Part shown: one piece after another, positions 10,747 to 21,017 of the stretch
How the letters are laid out: each line of letters starts with the position of its first letter
How positions within the stretch are numbered: the stretch's first letter is position 1
Assembly: GCA_038380435.1 (NCBI GenBank)
Contig: JAWZYU010000034.1
Location: 36,270,901 to 36,334,900 of the forward strand
Direction of reading: 5' to 3'
DNA from: Ryuthela nishihirai
Taxonomy: Eukaryota > Arthropoda > Arachnida > Araneae > Heptathelidae
DNA: 64,000 nucleotides
Position numbers and translations under genes: made by a program
The notes under the pieces: model-generated
The model's database searches: none
What the model was told of the DNA's origin: nothing
The model's input: the letters and a program-made list of their open reading frames with translations, nothing else

Positions 10747-10805
10747 TTTGGCGCAATATGGCCATAGTTGCCATTGCGCCATTAAACCCCAAACAACCAA
10801 CCCAA
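10747..10805 (+). repeat. LINE 3'-end hairpin and AACC tail
   Basis: TGGCGCAAT (10749-10757) pairs with ATTGCGCCA (10773-10781) around GGCCATAG. The end is ATTAAACCCCAAACAACCAA followed by CCCAACC. A minus-strand relative lies at 47365-47425. Such 3' structures are where LINE reverse transcriptases recognise their RNA; that role is inferred here. Confidence 0.65.
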
Positions 10806-10817
10806 CCGTTGGTAAGG

Positions 10818-11216
10818 CAATTTTTTGGTCAAAGGCAAAGAAAATTACGAATACATCAAAAGTATTTATCTGATTTATCTAAGTCTGCACTTGTGACTTT
10901 TTCATGTTCGCAAAACTGAAAAACTTCTTGGAGAGTTGGGTTCGTTTACCTCTGAGCTTTTACCTCATTTACCCCCCATCCCCTAGATTCAAGCATGTCA
11001 ACTCCCCCCACTGAAAGTTTCTGGTACGTCACTAGTAATAAGTGCCATCAAAAATGAAACATTAGGTTTTTCTAGAGACATTCCTAAATGAAATTTGTAC
11101 TCGTATTTTAACAGTTTGTCGAACGGGGAAACTTTTTCGTAAGTCGGAAATTGAGTTTCGGCAAGCATCTTTCCGTTGTTTGAAGACGGCGAATTTCTTT
11201 CTCGCCCATAACCTCT
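10818..11216. other. No recognisable gene
   Basis: Unique-looking sequence with short frames only. A TTGGGTTCGTTTACCTCTGA stretch near 10936 recalls the S1 3' end reversed, too short to call. Confidence 0.45.
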
Positions 11217-11229
11217 ACCCCCAAAAACG

Positions 11230-11615
11230 GGGGCGGGGGTGGCTCAGTCGGTAGCGCGCCAGGCTCGTAATCTGTAGTTCCCAGGTTCGAGTCCCAGCTG
11301 GGTCAGTGTTGAGATTTATCTCCGCAAAAATTCCCCGCCCTGCCCACGGTCAGTAGGGGACACCGATGGGCTTGGATAGGCCGCCGTCCGTCGGATGGGA
11401 CGTTAAGCCGTGGCCCCGTGTGCGGGAGAGCCATACCCTGTGCACGTTAAAGAACACGCTGGATGGCCTTGACGGGAGGCAACCATCTGTCTTCCAACAG
11501 CTGTTCCAGTGGGTCCCCTCCCCCAACCTTCTCTGAGCCTTCGGGGTCCTTGTGGCCTGGCCATTTAGCCCATGGTGTGCAAAAAAGTGCCGCTCAGAGG
11601 TAAAACAACCCAACA
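11230..11615 (+). mobile_element. S1 SINE, full length, young
   Basis: Target duplication ACCCCCAAAAACG lies at 11217-11229 and 11616-11628. It shows the GTCCTTGTGGCCTGGCC variant also seen at 10348 and 49168. Confidence 0.93.
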
Positions 11616-11628
11616 ACCCCCAAAAACG

Positions 11629-12235
11629 TACATCCTAATTACCCTGTTATCTCCTATCCGTCGTCATGTCACGATGGGTATAAGAAGTCCCCTTTCCGCA
11701 TTCTCTTCTCATTAAATGAGAGAAAATTATCTTTATTGAGTTCCATAACCTTCAGATTTTTCCCCTTTTACCTTACTCAACAGTTTTATTCAAGAAAAGG
11801 AATTTCCATTTAAAATTAGTTTTTTTAATATATTATGTTTAATGTTTTTGAAATTCAATTGTTTACTTTGTTTTTTGTTCGGTGATATTTTACTATGTGC
11901 GGCAAAAACGCATATTCGTTTGGAGCAGCAAGATTTCGGGGTTGCATTAATCTTGCCCGATGCAAAGTTGTATTACCCATAATGGCATCATCAGCTGCAG
12001 CCAAGTCCCATTAGCATATTAGCATCCGTGGGTTGCAAACTAAAAGTGACGAAAACAGCTGTCTTTGCAGACCTGTATCAAAAGGAGACAATCACAACAG
12101 CCGGATCTACTTATTATACTACCAGAAATTGACTAAGATCTATGAAAGGAGGCTGTAGAATCTGTGAAGAATGTGGAAAAATAGGGGGATAAACCGAAAG
12201 ATTAAATTAGGCTGTATAATACTTTTATTCTCTGT
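11629..12235. other. No recognisable gene
   Basis: AT-rich, no supported frame or repeat. Confidence 0.45.
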
Positions 12236-12897
12236 AAGGGGTTGCTCAGTCGGTATCGCGCCAGGCTCGTAATCTGCAGTTTCCAGGTTCGAGTCCCAAC
12301 TGGGCCAGCGTTGCGATTTATCTCCACAAAACTCCCCGCCTGTCCTCGGTCAGTAGGGGGCGGGGGTGGTTCAGTCGGTAGCGCGCCAGGCTCGTAATCT
12401 GTAGTTCCCAAGTTCGAGTCCCAGCTGGGTCAGCGTTGAGATTTATCTCCGCAAAATTCCCCGCCCTGCTCACGGTCAGTAGGGGACACCGATGGGCTTG
12501 GAAAGGCCACCGTCCGTCGGATGGGACTTTAAGCCGTGTCCCCGTGTGCAGGAGAGATATACCCTGTGCACTTTAAAGAACACACTGGATGGCCTTGACG
12601 GGGGGCTACCATCTGTCTCCCAACAGCTGTTCCAGTGGGTCCCCTCCCCCAACCTTCTCTGAGCCTTCGGGGTCCATGTGACCTGGCCATTTAGCCCATG
12701 GTGTGCAAAAAAGTGCCGCTCAGAGGTAAAACAACCCAACCTTCGGTCAGTAGGGGACAACAATGGGCTTGGAAAGGCTGCCATCCGTCTGATGGGACAT
12801 TAAACCGTGGCCTCGTATGCAGGAGAGCCATATCCTGTGCACGTTAAAGGACACGCTGGATGGCTTTGATGGAAGGTTACTATCTGTTTCCTAACAG
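12236..12897 (+). mobile_element. Old S1 SINE split by a younger S1
   Basis: The head part is 12236-12359 (TTGCTCAGTCGGTATCGCGC) and the body resumes at 12742-12897, ending at TTTCCTAACAG. The last 130 bp of the element are absent, replaced at 12898 by Tc1 transposase sequence. This is a deletion or recombination junction. Confidence 0.85.
12360..12741 (+). mobile_element. Young S1 SINE nested in the old one
   Basis: Target duplication TCGGTCAGTAGGGG occurs at 12346-12359 and 12743-12756 and is itself S1 body sequence. Confidence 0.9.
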
Positions 12898-13905
12898 TGG
12901 TAAAATTGTAAATGGCAAGACGACTGGGTCAGAACATTTCCGAGGCAAAGCTTGTGGGGTGCTCAAGGTCAGCCATGGTTAGTACCTTCAAAAAGTGGTC
13001 TGAGGAGGGGAAAACAACAACGAACCACAGTCAAGGTGTGAGCCAACCACGGCTCATTGATGCTATAGGTGAGCTAAGGCTATCTTGTATGGTACGAGCC
13101 AACAGAAGGGATACTCTGGCACAACTCGCCCATAATTTGAATGTTGGTAATGGGATTAATGTGTCACAACACACAGTACATCGAACCCTGCTGAAAATGG
13201 GGCTGCATGGTTGCAGGCAGCTCCGAGTACCTATGCTAACCTCAGTTCACTGTCGGAAGTGCATACAATGGGCAAGTGAGCATCAAAACTGGTCCTTGAA
13301 TGATTTGAAGAAAGTCGTCTGGTCCGATGAATCTCATTTCCTGTTGCACCATGTGGATAGGCGGGTAGGTGTGCATCATTTACATGGGGAAGTGTTGGCA
13401 CCAGGATGTACCGTGGGATGAAAACAAGCCGGTGGAGGAAGTGTAATGCTTTGGGCAATGTTTTGCTGAGAAACCTGGGTTCAGTTATTCATGTGCATTA
13501 AACTGTGACATCTACCACCTACCTAAACATCATTGCAGACCAGGTACATCCTTTCATGACAACGGTATATTCCTCTAACAGTGCCTTCTTTCAGCAGGAT
13601 AATGCGCCATACCACACTACTTGGATTGTTCGAGAATGATTTGCAGAACAGGAGGAAGACTTACAGGTCATATATATCATACCCATTATGTCCCTGCCCT
13701 CCAAATTCCCCAGACCTCAATCCAATCGAGCATCTGTTGTTTGTGTTGGAACAGCATATCCAATCTGTGGTGGCTCAACCACATAATTTACAAGAGTTAA
13801 AGGGTCTGTTGGTAACATATTGGTACCAGATACCAAAAGACACCTTTAGAAATCTTATAGCGTCCATACCTCACCGGGTAAGAGCGTTTTGATGGCACGT
13901 GGAAG
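12898..13905 (+). pseudogene. Tc1-like transposase remnant
   Basis: 12912-13418 encodes MARRLGQNISEAKLVGCSRS, a helix-turn-helix, then NVSQHTVHRTLLKMGLHG and the first acidic motif VVWSDESHF. A stop and frameshift follow. The second motif FQQDNAPYH can be read near 13591 and the third, SPDLNPIEHL, near 13710, with a C-terminal end at 13892. The order of the three acidic residues fits the DDE domain of Tc1. The N-terminus is missing at the junction with S1. A sister copy at 19333 supplies the missing start region. Confidence 0.85.
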
Positions 13906-13930
13906 ACCAACATCATATTAGGAAGGTTTT

Positions 13931-14143
13931 GAACTCGTACAGAAAAATTACTTGCAACTTGCCTGTCTCCATGGTCCATTTTGACCAAAGCCTTCAGGCT
14001 TTGGTCATTGTGTGCATGTTGTGTGCATGTTGTACGCATTCTGTGCCACATTTCATAACAAGGTTCAACCACAAGTGCACAGGCTTTGGTCAAAATGGAC
14101 CATGGAGACAGACAAGTTGCACGTAATTTTTCTGTATGAGTTC
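13931..14143. repeat. 62 bp inverted repeat from a mariner 5' end
   Basis: 13931-13992 and 14082-14143 are reverse complements at 59 of 62 positions. Within it, GACCAAAGCC (13983-13992) and GGCTTTGGTC (13997-14006) also form a perfect 10 bp hairpin with a TTCA loop. The right arm is the N-terminal coding start of the mariner at 14082. Confidence 0.9.
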
Positions 14144-14445
14144 AAACTCTGCATGGCCTGAAACATTAATGCGACATTTGAGCAGGATACTGTGAATGAG
14201 CGTACCACACGCCAATGGCTCACAAAATTCGAAGCCAATCCCTTGAAAATGAGCCACATGGTCGTCCACCAGTAGCTGTAACAGATGAAAAAGGTTCCCA
14301 ATGTCCAAGTGTCTGTGAGATTGCAGCAAAGGCCCATGTGCAGCATTCGATTGTTATCTGGTGCCTGGTGGCCATGGGGAAAGTGAAAAAGCTTGATGTC
14401 TGGGTGCCAAAAGAATTAACAGCATGTTACTGGAAACCTCAATAT
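14082..14445 (+). pseudogene. SETMAR-like mariner N-terminal fragment
   Basis: Read across frameshifts, it gives FLYEFKLCMA, NINATFEQDTVNERTTRQWL, TKFEANPLENEPHGRPPVAV and GKVKKLDVWVPKEL. This is the paired-like DNA-binding region of mariner transposases of the Hsmar1/SETMAR type. The catalytic domain is absent; sequence after about 14445 is unrelated. Confidence 0.8.
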
Positions 14446-14454
14446 GAGGTAATT

Positions 14455-14504
14455 CCTGGTAGGTCCACATGGTTCTTTGTCATGCACCAGGTGGACCTAC
14501 CAGG
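14455..14504. repeat. Perfect 14 bp inverted repeat
   Basis: CCTGGTAGGTCCAC at 14455-14468 and GTGGACCTACCAGG at 14491-14504, spacer 22 bp. It lies just past the mariner fragment. Confidence 0.9.
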
Positions 14505-14850
14505 AAGGTCCATTGTACTAGGATAATAATGATCTAACCTTACAAAATTTACAGAATAAAGCTTACGAAAGTTAAGATCAAATTCCATTGTCAGTTTTTA
14601 AAAATAGAGAAAAAAAAATATTTCTTTAAGAAACTACCAACTGCAATTGAAATGCAGGCAGCTGTTAGCATACACTGAGATGTGCAATTGATTACATTAT
14701 TAAAAAATATGAAAAATTACCACTTTACCTACTCTGTAAGGTGGTATAAGTAGTATGATGTTGAACCGCCCCGCGCAGCAGTACATTCATGAACGTGGTG
14801 GGAAAGGCTATCGTACAGCTCTATAATGTTTTATTATATGTATATGTTAG
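14505..14850. other. No recognisable feature
   Basis: AT-rich spacer between two transposase remnants. Confidence 0.45.
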
Positions 14851-15836
14851 AACGCCAAGTAGCGCGAAGTCGCTGTTCCATTTCAGCGACAGTGGTTGGC
14901 GCACCGCTTGGGTGTTATTGGAGCTGTCGGCCCATTATGTCCCAGACGTGTTCAATGGGTGAAAGGTCCAGCGAGCGTTTTGCTCATGTAGATACTGCAG
15001 ACTAATGCGGGCTGTGTGGGAAGGGCGTTATCTTGCTGGTAAAAGGTTCTGTGCTGCTGAACAAATGGAACAGCCACAGGTTGCAAAATGTTGGTAACAT
15101 ATCGTTGGGCAGTTAGAGATTCCCTTATGATGACCAATTTTGACCAAGATGTCCAACTAATGGCACTCCACACCAAGACAGTGCTGGAGCTGGTGAATAC
15201 ATTGCCTACCGTCATGCTGACCAGAACAAAAACGAGATTTATCACTAAACACCACGGCACTCCATTCTTGTTTGTTCCAGTTCTATCTGAGGCGAAACCA
15301 CTGAAGACGTGCTTGCATGTGAACAGATGTGAGGGGCAAACGCAGTGCCGGACGGGTAGGCTCGCAATGAAAACTGTAAAAGCCTGTTGTTTACCCTACG
15401 CCTGGTAGGTATTTGATGTGTTTACCTGTTGCCAGTCCTTTGCAGTTGCATTGTAGTCACGAATCTGTCGCACAATGCTATGCGTCGAAAATGGCGGTCC
15501 TGTCGCTTCATGGTCATATGTCGTCTGCCTGATCCTTGACGGCGTGTACTGGATCCTTCTTGAACCCACTGGCGCCATATGTGTATGATGGTGCTGGGAT
15601 TGCGGCCAACAAAGTTGGCCACATTTCTGTACGACAAACTAGCTTTTCTAAGGCCGATGATTCTTCCACTCTCTAGGTCTTTTAACTGTTGGAATGGCTG
15701 TCGACGTCTGCGTAAGGGCATCTTTAGCGGTTTAGAACAATTTCCACAACGTTTTGTCAATCAAGGAGCTTTGGTTGCCTTTGTGTTTGACTGCTCTGCA
15801 CCTGTGACGTCAGCTCGCGCCTCTTCAATCGTTTAG
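14850..15836 (-). pseudogene. Tc1-like transposase remnant
   Basis: On the minus strand the N-terminal part (15760 down to 15422) contains GRIIGLRKASLSYRNVANFV and GRNPSTIIHIWRQWVQEGSS, a Tc1 helix-turn-helix pair, then a basic GSGRR hook. Further on come VLVWSAISWTSWSKL, FYQQDNALPTQPALVC (second acidic motif) and, near 14950-14870, a WDIMGRQLQ-like C-terminal block. Stops and frameshifts interrupt it. No flanking inverted repeats were found. Confidence 0.85.
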
Positions 15837-15839
15837 ATC

Positions 15840-16742
15840 GTCATGCAACCTAATAATTTCCATGCATTTCCATATACTATCGCCTCCCTAAATTTCGTCA
15901 CATTTGCATTTTTTGTTTTCTGTTGTGTATATTTAAAGAGATTATGAAAACTTGTCAGAAGGTGATATCTTACACCTAGGTGACGATACGGATGAAGACC
16001 CTACCTATACATATATATAAGAATGCGAAGTCAACGACTACAACCAAAAAGTATTTAATGCTTGTCAATCATGTTTGACTTTGCTATGCTGGGATCATTT
16101 CTGAAACACTAGATCATATGGAAATGATCACAAAAAAGTAGAGCGAAAAGGGCGTACAAATGCTGCAACCATTGAACGGCCAACCAAAAGAATAAAATCA
16201 ACATGAACTGAACAAATAACACCAGCTTCGCTGGTGAAGGTTCGGTTAAAGAGGAACAAGAAGAATTATTGAAACCAAGAGAGAACAAGAAAAAAAACTC
16301 TCTCATGAGCTGCGAAACCAAGGTAAAGAATATAAAAATCCTAAGACGGGAAATGAAATTGTAGCAAGAGACACTTTTAGACCAAGGGGCATTGTAATTA
16401 CCTGTGGAAAAATTTGGGAGACATTCTACCTTGATTACTGACACAGAGAGGTAAGAATTTTTGTCTGTTGTTTTGTCCAGTCCCCAAATCCAAAGCGAGT
16501 ACTTAAAACAGAAGTTAGACAGCATCTAATTCTACACTTCGAAAGATTTCTCCTAAATTCAATCACACTATTAGAGGAAGGTTACCAAACAATAGTATTT
16601 ACATTCATATTTCACGCTAAGGAAAATGTAACTTGTTTGTCGAAGAAAATATTTTTATGAATTAAATGGATCGAAACTGAGCGTGAGTTCAAAAATATTA
16701 TTTAACAATTATGATTCTAAAATAATGTAATTTATTACAAAA
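15840..16742. other. No recognisable gene; one long minus-strand frame
   Basis: A 138-codon open frame on the minus strand (16109-16525) starts MLSNFCFKYSLWIWGL and is rich in F, L and W. It has no family resemblance and no splice context, so I treat it as chance. Confidence 0.4.
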
Positions 16743-16889
16743 GTATGGCCTTGACGGGAGACTTCCATTTGGCTCCAAACACGTGACCAGTGGGTCCCCT
16801 TCTGTCTTTTCTGAATCCTCGTGGCCCTTATAACCTGGCCATTTAGCCTACTGCGTGCAAAAAAAAGTACCGCTCAGAGGTAAAACCCC
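16743..16889 (+). mobile_element. S1 SINE, 3' half, old
   Basis: Runs from TATGGCCTTGACGGGAGACT to CTCAGAGGTAAAACCCC, with a deletion in the CCCCTCCCCCAACC part. Confidence 0.75.
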
Positions 16890-17071
16890 AATTTTTTGGA
16901 ACCAAAAATCACTTGTCAGCACACAATGTAACCATGTATTTCTGCAAAGAAAGGTGAGATTTGAGCTGCGATTTCTAAACAATAGAAATGTATTATTATT
17001 TTTTTTTTCTTTTCGTGGGATTTTAATACATATTTAGTTTTCTGTTTTATTATTTCGATCTTTTAAATCTC

Positions 17072-17124
17072 AAGAACACAAACCACAGACAAGAACACAA
17101 ACCACAGACAAGAACACAAACCAC
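17072..17124. repeat. 19 bp minisatellite, 2.8 units
   Basis: AAGAACACAAACCACAGAC twice, followed by a partial third unit ending at CCAC. No mismatches. Confidence 0.9.
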
Positions 17125-17521
17125 TACTCTTGAATTAAAATGGCTAAGAATCGCTACGCAAGTGGGTATTTGATAATCGCAACACTATTTTCAATATCCA
17201 CCCCTATATCTCAATATGGAAAGGTCTGTTTTTATATATGAGCTTGAAATGATACAAATCGGAATAGGCAGCCTACACAGAGCAGAACTCCCTTTCGTGC
17301 GTGGATAGAACTGTAGGCGTTAAGATTATCTCATTTCTACCTAGCGCATTTTAAATTATTTTTCCGAAGCAATAGATTTAAACTCTGTGAGAAAAAGATT
17401 TCAGTGTTCTTGGTTTGTTTTGCGTCGAATTTGTGTACATGTAAGCCGAGACTCTCACAGAAGTGAAGGTTGCACTCACTTCGTGGAGACGAGTAGTAGT
17501 TTTTCTTCTGCACTAATTCTC

Positions 17522-17755
17522 CTACAGCTGCCCTGCATTATTCACTAAATAATTATCGAGTTTCGCGTGCAGCTGACGTCCTACCGCCGTTGGAAGAACC
17601 GGGCGTTGCCTTGGAAACAGGATTGTTTGCTTTCCGGGAATGCGCAGCGAAGTGGCATCTCCTCTCTGGAGAGTCCGTTTGCTTGTTTTGGGTTTAAGTA
17701 ACCAATTCTCAATCCAAGCGGCTGAGCTGGGAGATATTTTCTTTATCAGATCCAT
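17522..17755 (-). CDS. Hypothetical open frame in a GC-richer island
   Basis: A 77-codon minus-strand frame begins MDLIKKISPSSAAWIENWLL and continues with basic residues. It matches no family I recognise. The base composition is less AT-rich than the surroundings, and a cluster of promoter-like motifs overlaps it. It could be a first exon, the antisense of a promoter, or chance. Confidence 0.15.
   Translation of the reverse strand: MDLIKKISPSSAAWIENWLLKPKTSKRTLQRGDATSLRIPGKQTILFPRQRPVLPTAVGRQLHAKLDNYLVNNAGQL
17570..17645. promoter_or_regulatory. Candidate promoter motif cluster
   Basis: Within 75 bp are TGACGTC (17574-17580, CRE-like), GTTGCCTTGGAAAC (17605-17618, close to the RFX X-box consensus), TTCCGGGAA (STAT-type palindrome) and TGCGCAGCG (NRF1-like). 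The density is notable in AT-rich DNA. The motifs are seen; promoter function is inferred. Confidence 0.3.
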
Positions 17756-17769
17756 TCGCCAGAGATATT

Positions 17770-18827
17770 TAAATTTTGTGTGCCCACATGAACGCTAGAA
17801 AGATACTTATACGATGCGGAGCGTATTTTTAGATACGTAAGCTTCTTTTGTCCTAAGTTCATCTCTCAGTCACCGTAATAGAGGTTTATCCTTTCAGTTG
17901 AACAGTTTTATATATTTATCATGTTATTCACATATTATTAAGGATTTAGGTCATTTCAAATGCATTTTTAGAATAAATGTCATTAGATCAGTACAAAACG
18001 TATATTTCTTAGTAAGAACATTATATTTCTATTAGAATTTAAGACCTTATATAGCGGATTAGGCCGAGGTAGTGTCTGTCAGTGTTTGAGTATCATCCCT
18101 CCAAAGAGATGTTAAATAGACGACAATTAAACCCATTAATAATTATGTTTTAGATTAATAATTACGACAGGATGATATTTTACTGTCGACAGCTTAACTC
18201 AAACAACATTCAACTACCACAAACATGATAATTCGTAATGAATGAGTTAGAAGAACGTTTTATGCCCAATTATGAACTTTTAAAATTATTTTTCAACCAG
18301 CTGCTTTCCATAGAGATCTGACAAAGAGCCTGCCAATATAATATGCGCAGAGATCCTTGAGGAAGAGACTACACGAAAGACATAAAAACAGAAACATCCA
18401 CGACTTTTTTACTCTGCAGCCAATTAGGCTAAATTACTCGGCCTGCGAAATGTAAAGGCAATAAGTTTCTTACAGCCTTTCTTTGTCATCGTATATTTCG
18501 GTTTTTAGGTGTTCACAAATACTACTCGCAAACAGAAGACTTATAACAGCAAGATCTAAGGCAAAATTCTCCCCTCGCTTTCCTTTCCCTTGGAGAATTT
18601 CAAAACAGAACAGAGGCAAAAAAAATAGTGAACATATTTTGAAAAATATCTGAACGAGGTTCCGGTCTATTCCATATCCAGCTTAACTCAGACATTTACA
18701 CCTCCTCTACCCAATTTTTCCCCTAAAAATGTTTTTCTAGATCCGGACTTTCTGGATTTTGTTTACCAACTATAAATTTAAAATAACTAAATTTATCAAT
18801 CTAGCAAATTTAATATTTTATAAAAAG
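17770..18827. other. No recognisable gene
   Basis: AT-rich, short frames only, no repeat similarity seen until the S2 fragment at 18828. Confidence 0.45.
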
Positions 18828-18955
18828 AAATACCCCCTAAATAAGCTGCATGCTACAGAGGTCTGACAGGACTCTGTTAGTTTGTTTATACGTCATAGTA
18901 TAAGTTCTGTGAAGAAGTCGACCTCAGCAGAAAGAACATAAACATCCATATACAA
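18828..18955 (-). mobile_element. S2 SINE body fragment, old
   Basis: Reversed body: TACCCCCTAAATAAGCTGCA, GAGGTCTGACAGGACTCTGT, ACCTCAGCAGAAAGAAC. The head is missing and an S1 tail follows directly. Confidence 0.75.
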
Positions 18956-19016
18956 TTGGCCATTTAGTCCATTGTAGGAAAAAAAGTTCCATTCACAGGT
19001 AAAATAACCCAACCGT
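18956..19016 (+). mobile_element. S1 SINE 3' end only
   Basis: GGCCATTTAGTCCATTGTAG through AGGTAAAATAACCCAACC. It is an extreme 5' truncation. Confidence 0.75.
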
Positions 19017-19332
19017 TCAGATCGTTAAATCATTCGTAATGGTTAAAATTTGCTGATTTGCTAAATAATATTAGCATACTTGGAGCTACACCTTACGGTT
19101 ACATTCGGCAGCAGAGATTTAACAGAAATAATCTTGTGTGGTGAGCAAAGTTCTCATTAAAATTAAAATGCGACATTGCCATTGGAGCAAAGGTAAAAAG
19201 GAGTCAAAGCAAAGTCAGAAGACATATACGGTATAAATAAAATTTGTGTACTTTACAAACTTAATTTTGGTATTGTAAGGAGTTAATGCAATTCTCAAAT
19301 TCAGTCCTTTTGCGTGGTGAAGCAAACGCATA
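19017..19332. other. No recognisable feature
   Basis: AT-rich spacer leading up to the Tc1 terminal sequence. Confidence 0.45.
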
Positions 19333-20400
19333 TACACTGAAGAGCCAAAACATTATAACCAGTACGTCTTTATGCAAATCGAAGCAACTGCAGGTAAACA
19401 ATGCGCGTGTGGTAATGAAACGGTATGAATAATACCTGATACTGAGCTCCGTTAATCAGTGTTATTATTGTTCTTCAGATGGGAAAGGCAGCGGACTTAA
19501 GTAAGTTTGACAAGGGCCAAATTGTAATGGCCAGATGACTGGGTCAGAGCATTTCCGAGACAGAAAGGCTTGTAGGGTGCTCACGATCAGCCATGGTTGG
19601 TACCTTCAAAAAGTTGTCTGAGGAGGAAAAAACCACGAACCGCCAGCAAGGTATGGGCTGACCATGGCTCATCAATGCTAGAGGTGGGTGAAGGCTATCT
19701 CGTATGGGCTCATAATTTGAATGCTGGTGACGGCAGTAATGTGTCGCAACACACAGTACATCAAACTGCTGAAAGTGGGACTACATAGCTGCAGGCTGCT
19801 CCGATTGACCATGCTAACCTCGGTTCACCGTCGAAAGTGCCTATAATGGGCAAATGAACATCAAAACTGGACCTTGAATGATTGGAAGAAGGTCTGGTCC
19901 AATGGATGGCCAGGTATGTGTGCGGCGTTTACCTGGGGAAGTGTTGGCACCAGGATGCATCATGGGATGAAAACAAGCTGGTGGAGGAAGTGCAATGCTT
20001 TGGACTGTGTTCTGGGAAACCCTGGGTCAAGTCATTCATATGCAGGAAACTATGACGTCTACCACCTACCTAAAAATCATTGCAGACCAGTTACATCCTT
20101 TCATGTCAACGATGTATCCCTCTACAGTGCGTTCTTTCAGCAGGACACTGCCCAGATTGTTTGAGAATTGTTCGTGTAACATGAAGAAGACTTCCTGGCG
20201 TCCAAATTCCCAGACATCAATCCAATCGAGAATCTGTGGTTTGTGTTGGAACAGCATATCCGATCTGCGGCAGCTCAACCACGTAACATACAAGAGTTAA
20301 AGGATCTGCTGTTAACGTGTTGGTACCAGATACCACAAGACACCTTTAGAAATCTTGTAGGTCCATGCCTTGCTGGGTAAGAGCTGTTTTGGTGGCAGGT
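19333..20400 (+). pseudogene. Tc1-like element, sister of 12898-13905
   Basis: It begins with a terminal sequence CACTGAAGAGCCAAAACATT. The coding start near 19479 reads MGKAADLSKFDKGQIVMAR, followed by LGQSISE and LVGCSRSAMVGTFKK. Later segments match the other copy: a degraded FQQD motif near 20140 and an RYHKTPLEIL-like end near 20335. Many stops. The right terminus is lost where an S1 copy starts at 20408. Confidence 0.85.
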
Positions 20401-20407
20401 GGCACCT

Positions 20408-20557
20408 CCCTTGACGGGAGGCTACCATCTGTCTCCCAACAGCTGTTCCAGTGGGTCCCCTCCCCCAACCTTCTCTGAGCCTTCGGGGTTCACGTGACCT
20501 GACCATTTAGCCCATGGTGTGCAAAAAAGTGCCGCTCAGAGGTAAAACAACCCAACC
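20408..20557 (+). mobile_element. S1 SINE, 3' half
   Basis: Starts CCCTTGACGGGAGGCTACCA and ends AAAACAACCCAACCC. It closes off the Tc1 remnant. Confidence 0.85.
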
Positions 20558-20559
20558 CG

Positions 20560-20760
20560 GTGGATGAGTGGTTAGTGCCTTTGGCTATTAATTGAAGGAA
20601 CCTGGATTCGAGCTGGGATAAAGTATGGATGTTTTTCTGTGTTGTCTTTGTGCTAAGGTCTCGCCTGCTTCACAAATCTCTATTCAGTGTTATATTAACA
20701 GGCTCCTGTCAGACCACTGTGGGAAAACTGCCTACTTGAGGGATAAAGTTTTTTCCCCAA
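20560..20760 (+). mobile_element. S2 SINE, old copy
   Basis: The head shows GGATGAGTGGTTAGTGC and B-box remnant CTGGATTCGAGC, and the body shows CAGGCTCCTGTCAGACC. Several substitutions; it abuts the S1 tail. Confidence 0.75.
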
Positions 20761-20945
20761 TCAAGCCATAAAAATTAGGTCATATAAATAGAATAGTCAC
20801 AAAATAAAAACTACGTTTTTAAATTCACTGATATAAATATTTTTTAAAGCGAAGATGCAAAAACTTTGTGGATAACTTATTCTTAATGTCTGGAAAAAAA
20901 TATACAAATTGCGAATTCTTACTAGAAATAGTAAGAAGGGTTTTT

Positions 20946-21015
20946 TGCATATACAGCAAAGAGACAAAACATTATGACCACCTGTCTAATATGATGTTGG
21001 ACGATATGACGTTAC
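20946..21015 (+). mobile_element. Isolated Tc1 5' terminus
   Basis: ACAGCAAAGAGACAAAACAT followed by TATGACCACCTGTCTAATAT resembles the start of the element at 19333. The copy is cut after about 70 bp by the element at 21018. Confidence 0.6.
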
Positions 21016-21017
21016 TA

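Larger units (their letters stand above)
9884..10805 (+). pseudogene. 5'-truncated non-LTR retrotransposon, C-terminal end and 3' UTR
   Basis: The frame through 10143 encodes a C-terminal zinc-knuckle-like segment, CKCEFCDTILTTKHILINCP, followed by YFLSDESLLTPVFEFLRFTG and a stop. This fits the C-terminus after reverse transcriptase and RNase H in Jockey/CR1-like LINEs. Upstream, FITHYF reads in another frame, so there is a frameshift. The 3' UTR is interrupted by an S1 copy at 10348-10734 and ends in a hairpin plus the tail CAACCAACCCAACC. It is probably a 5'-truncated insertion using GTTTGGTAAGG as target. Confidence 0.7.

Noticed and set aside
16109..16525. 138-codon minus-strand frame starting MLSNFCFKYSLW
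   Set aside because: Low-complexity F/L/W composition expected from AT-rich DNA, no family resemblance, no splice or promoter context.
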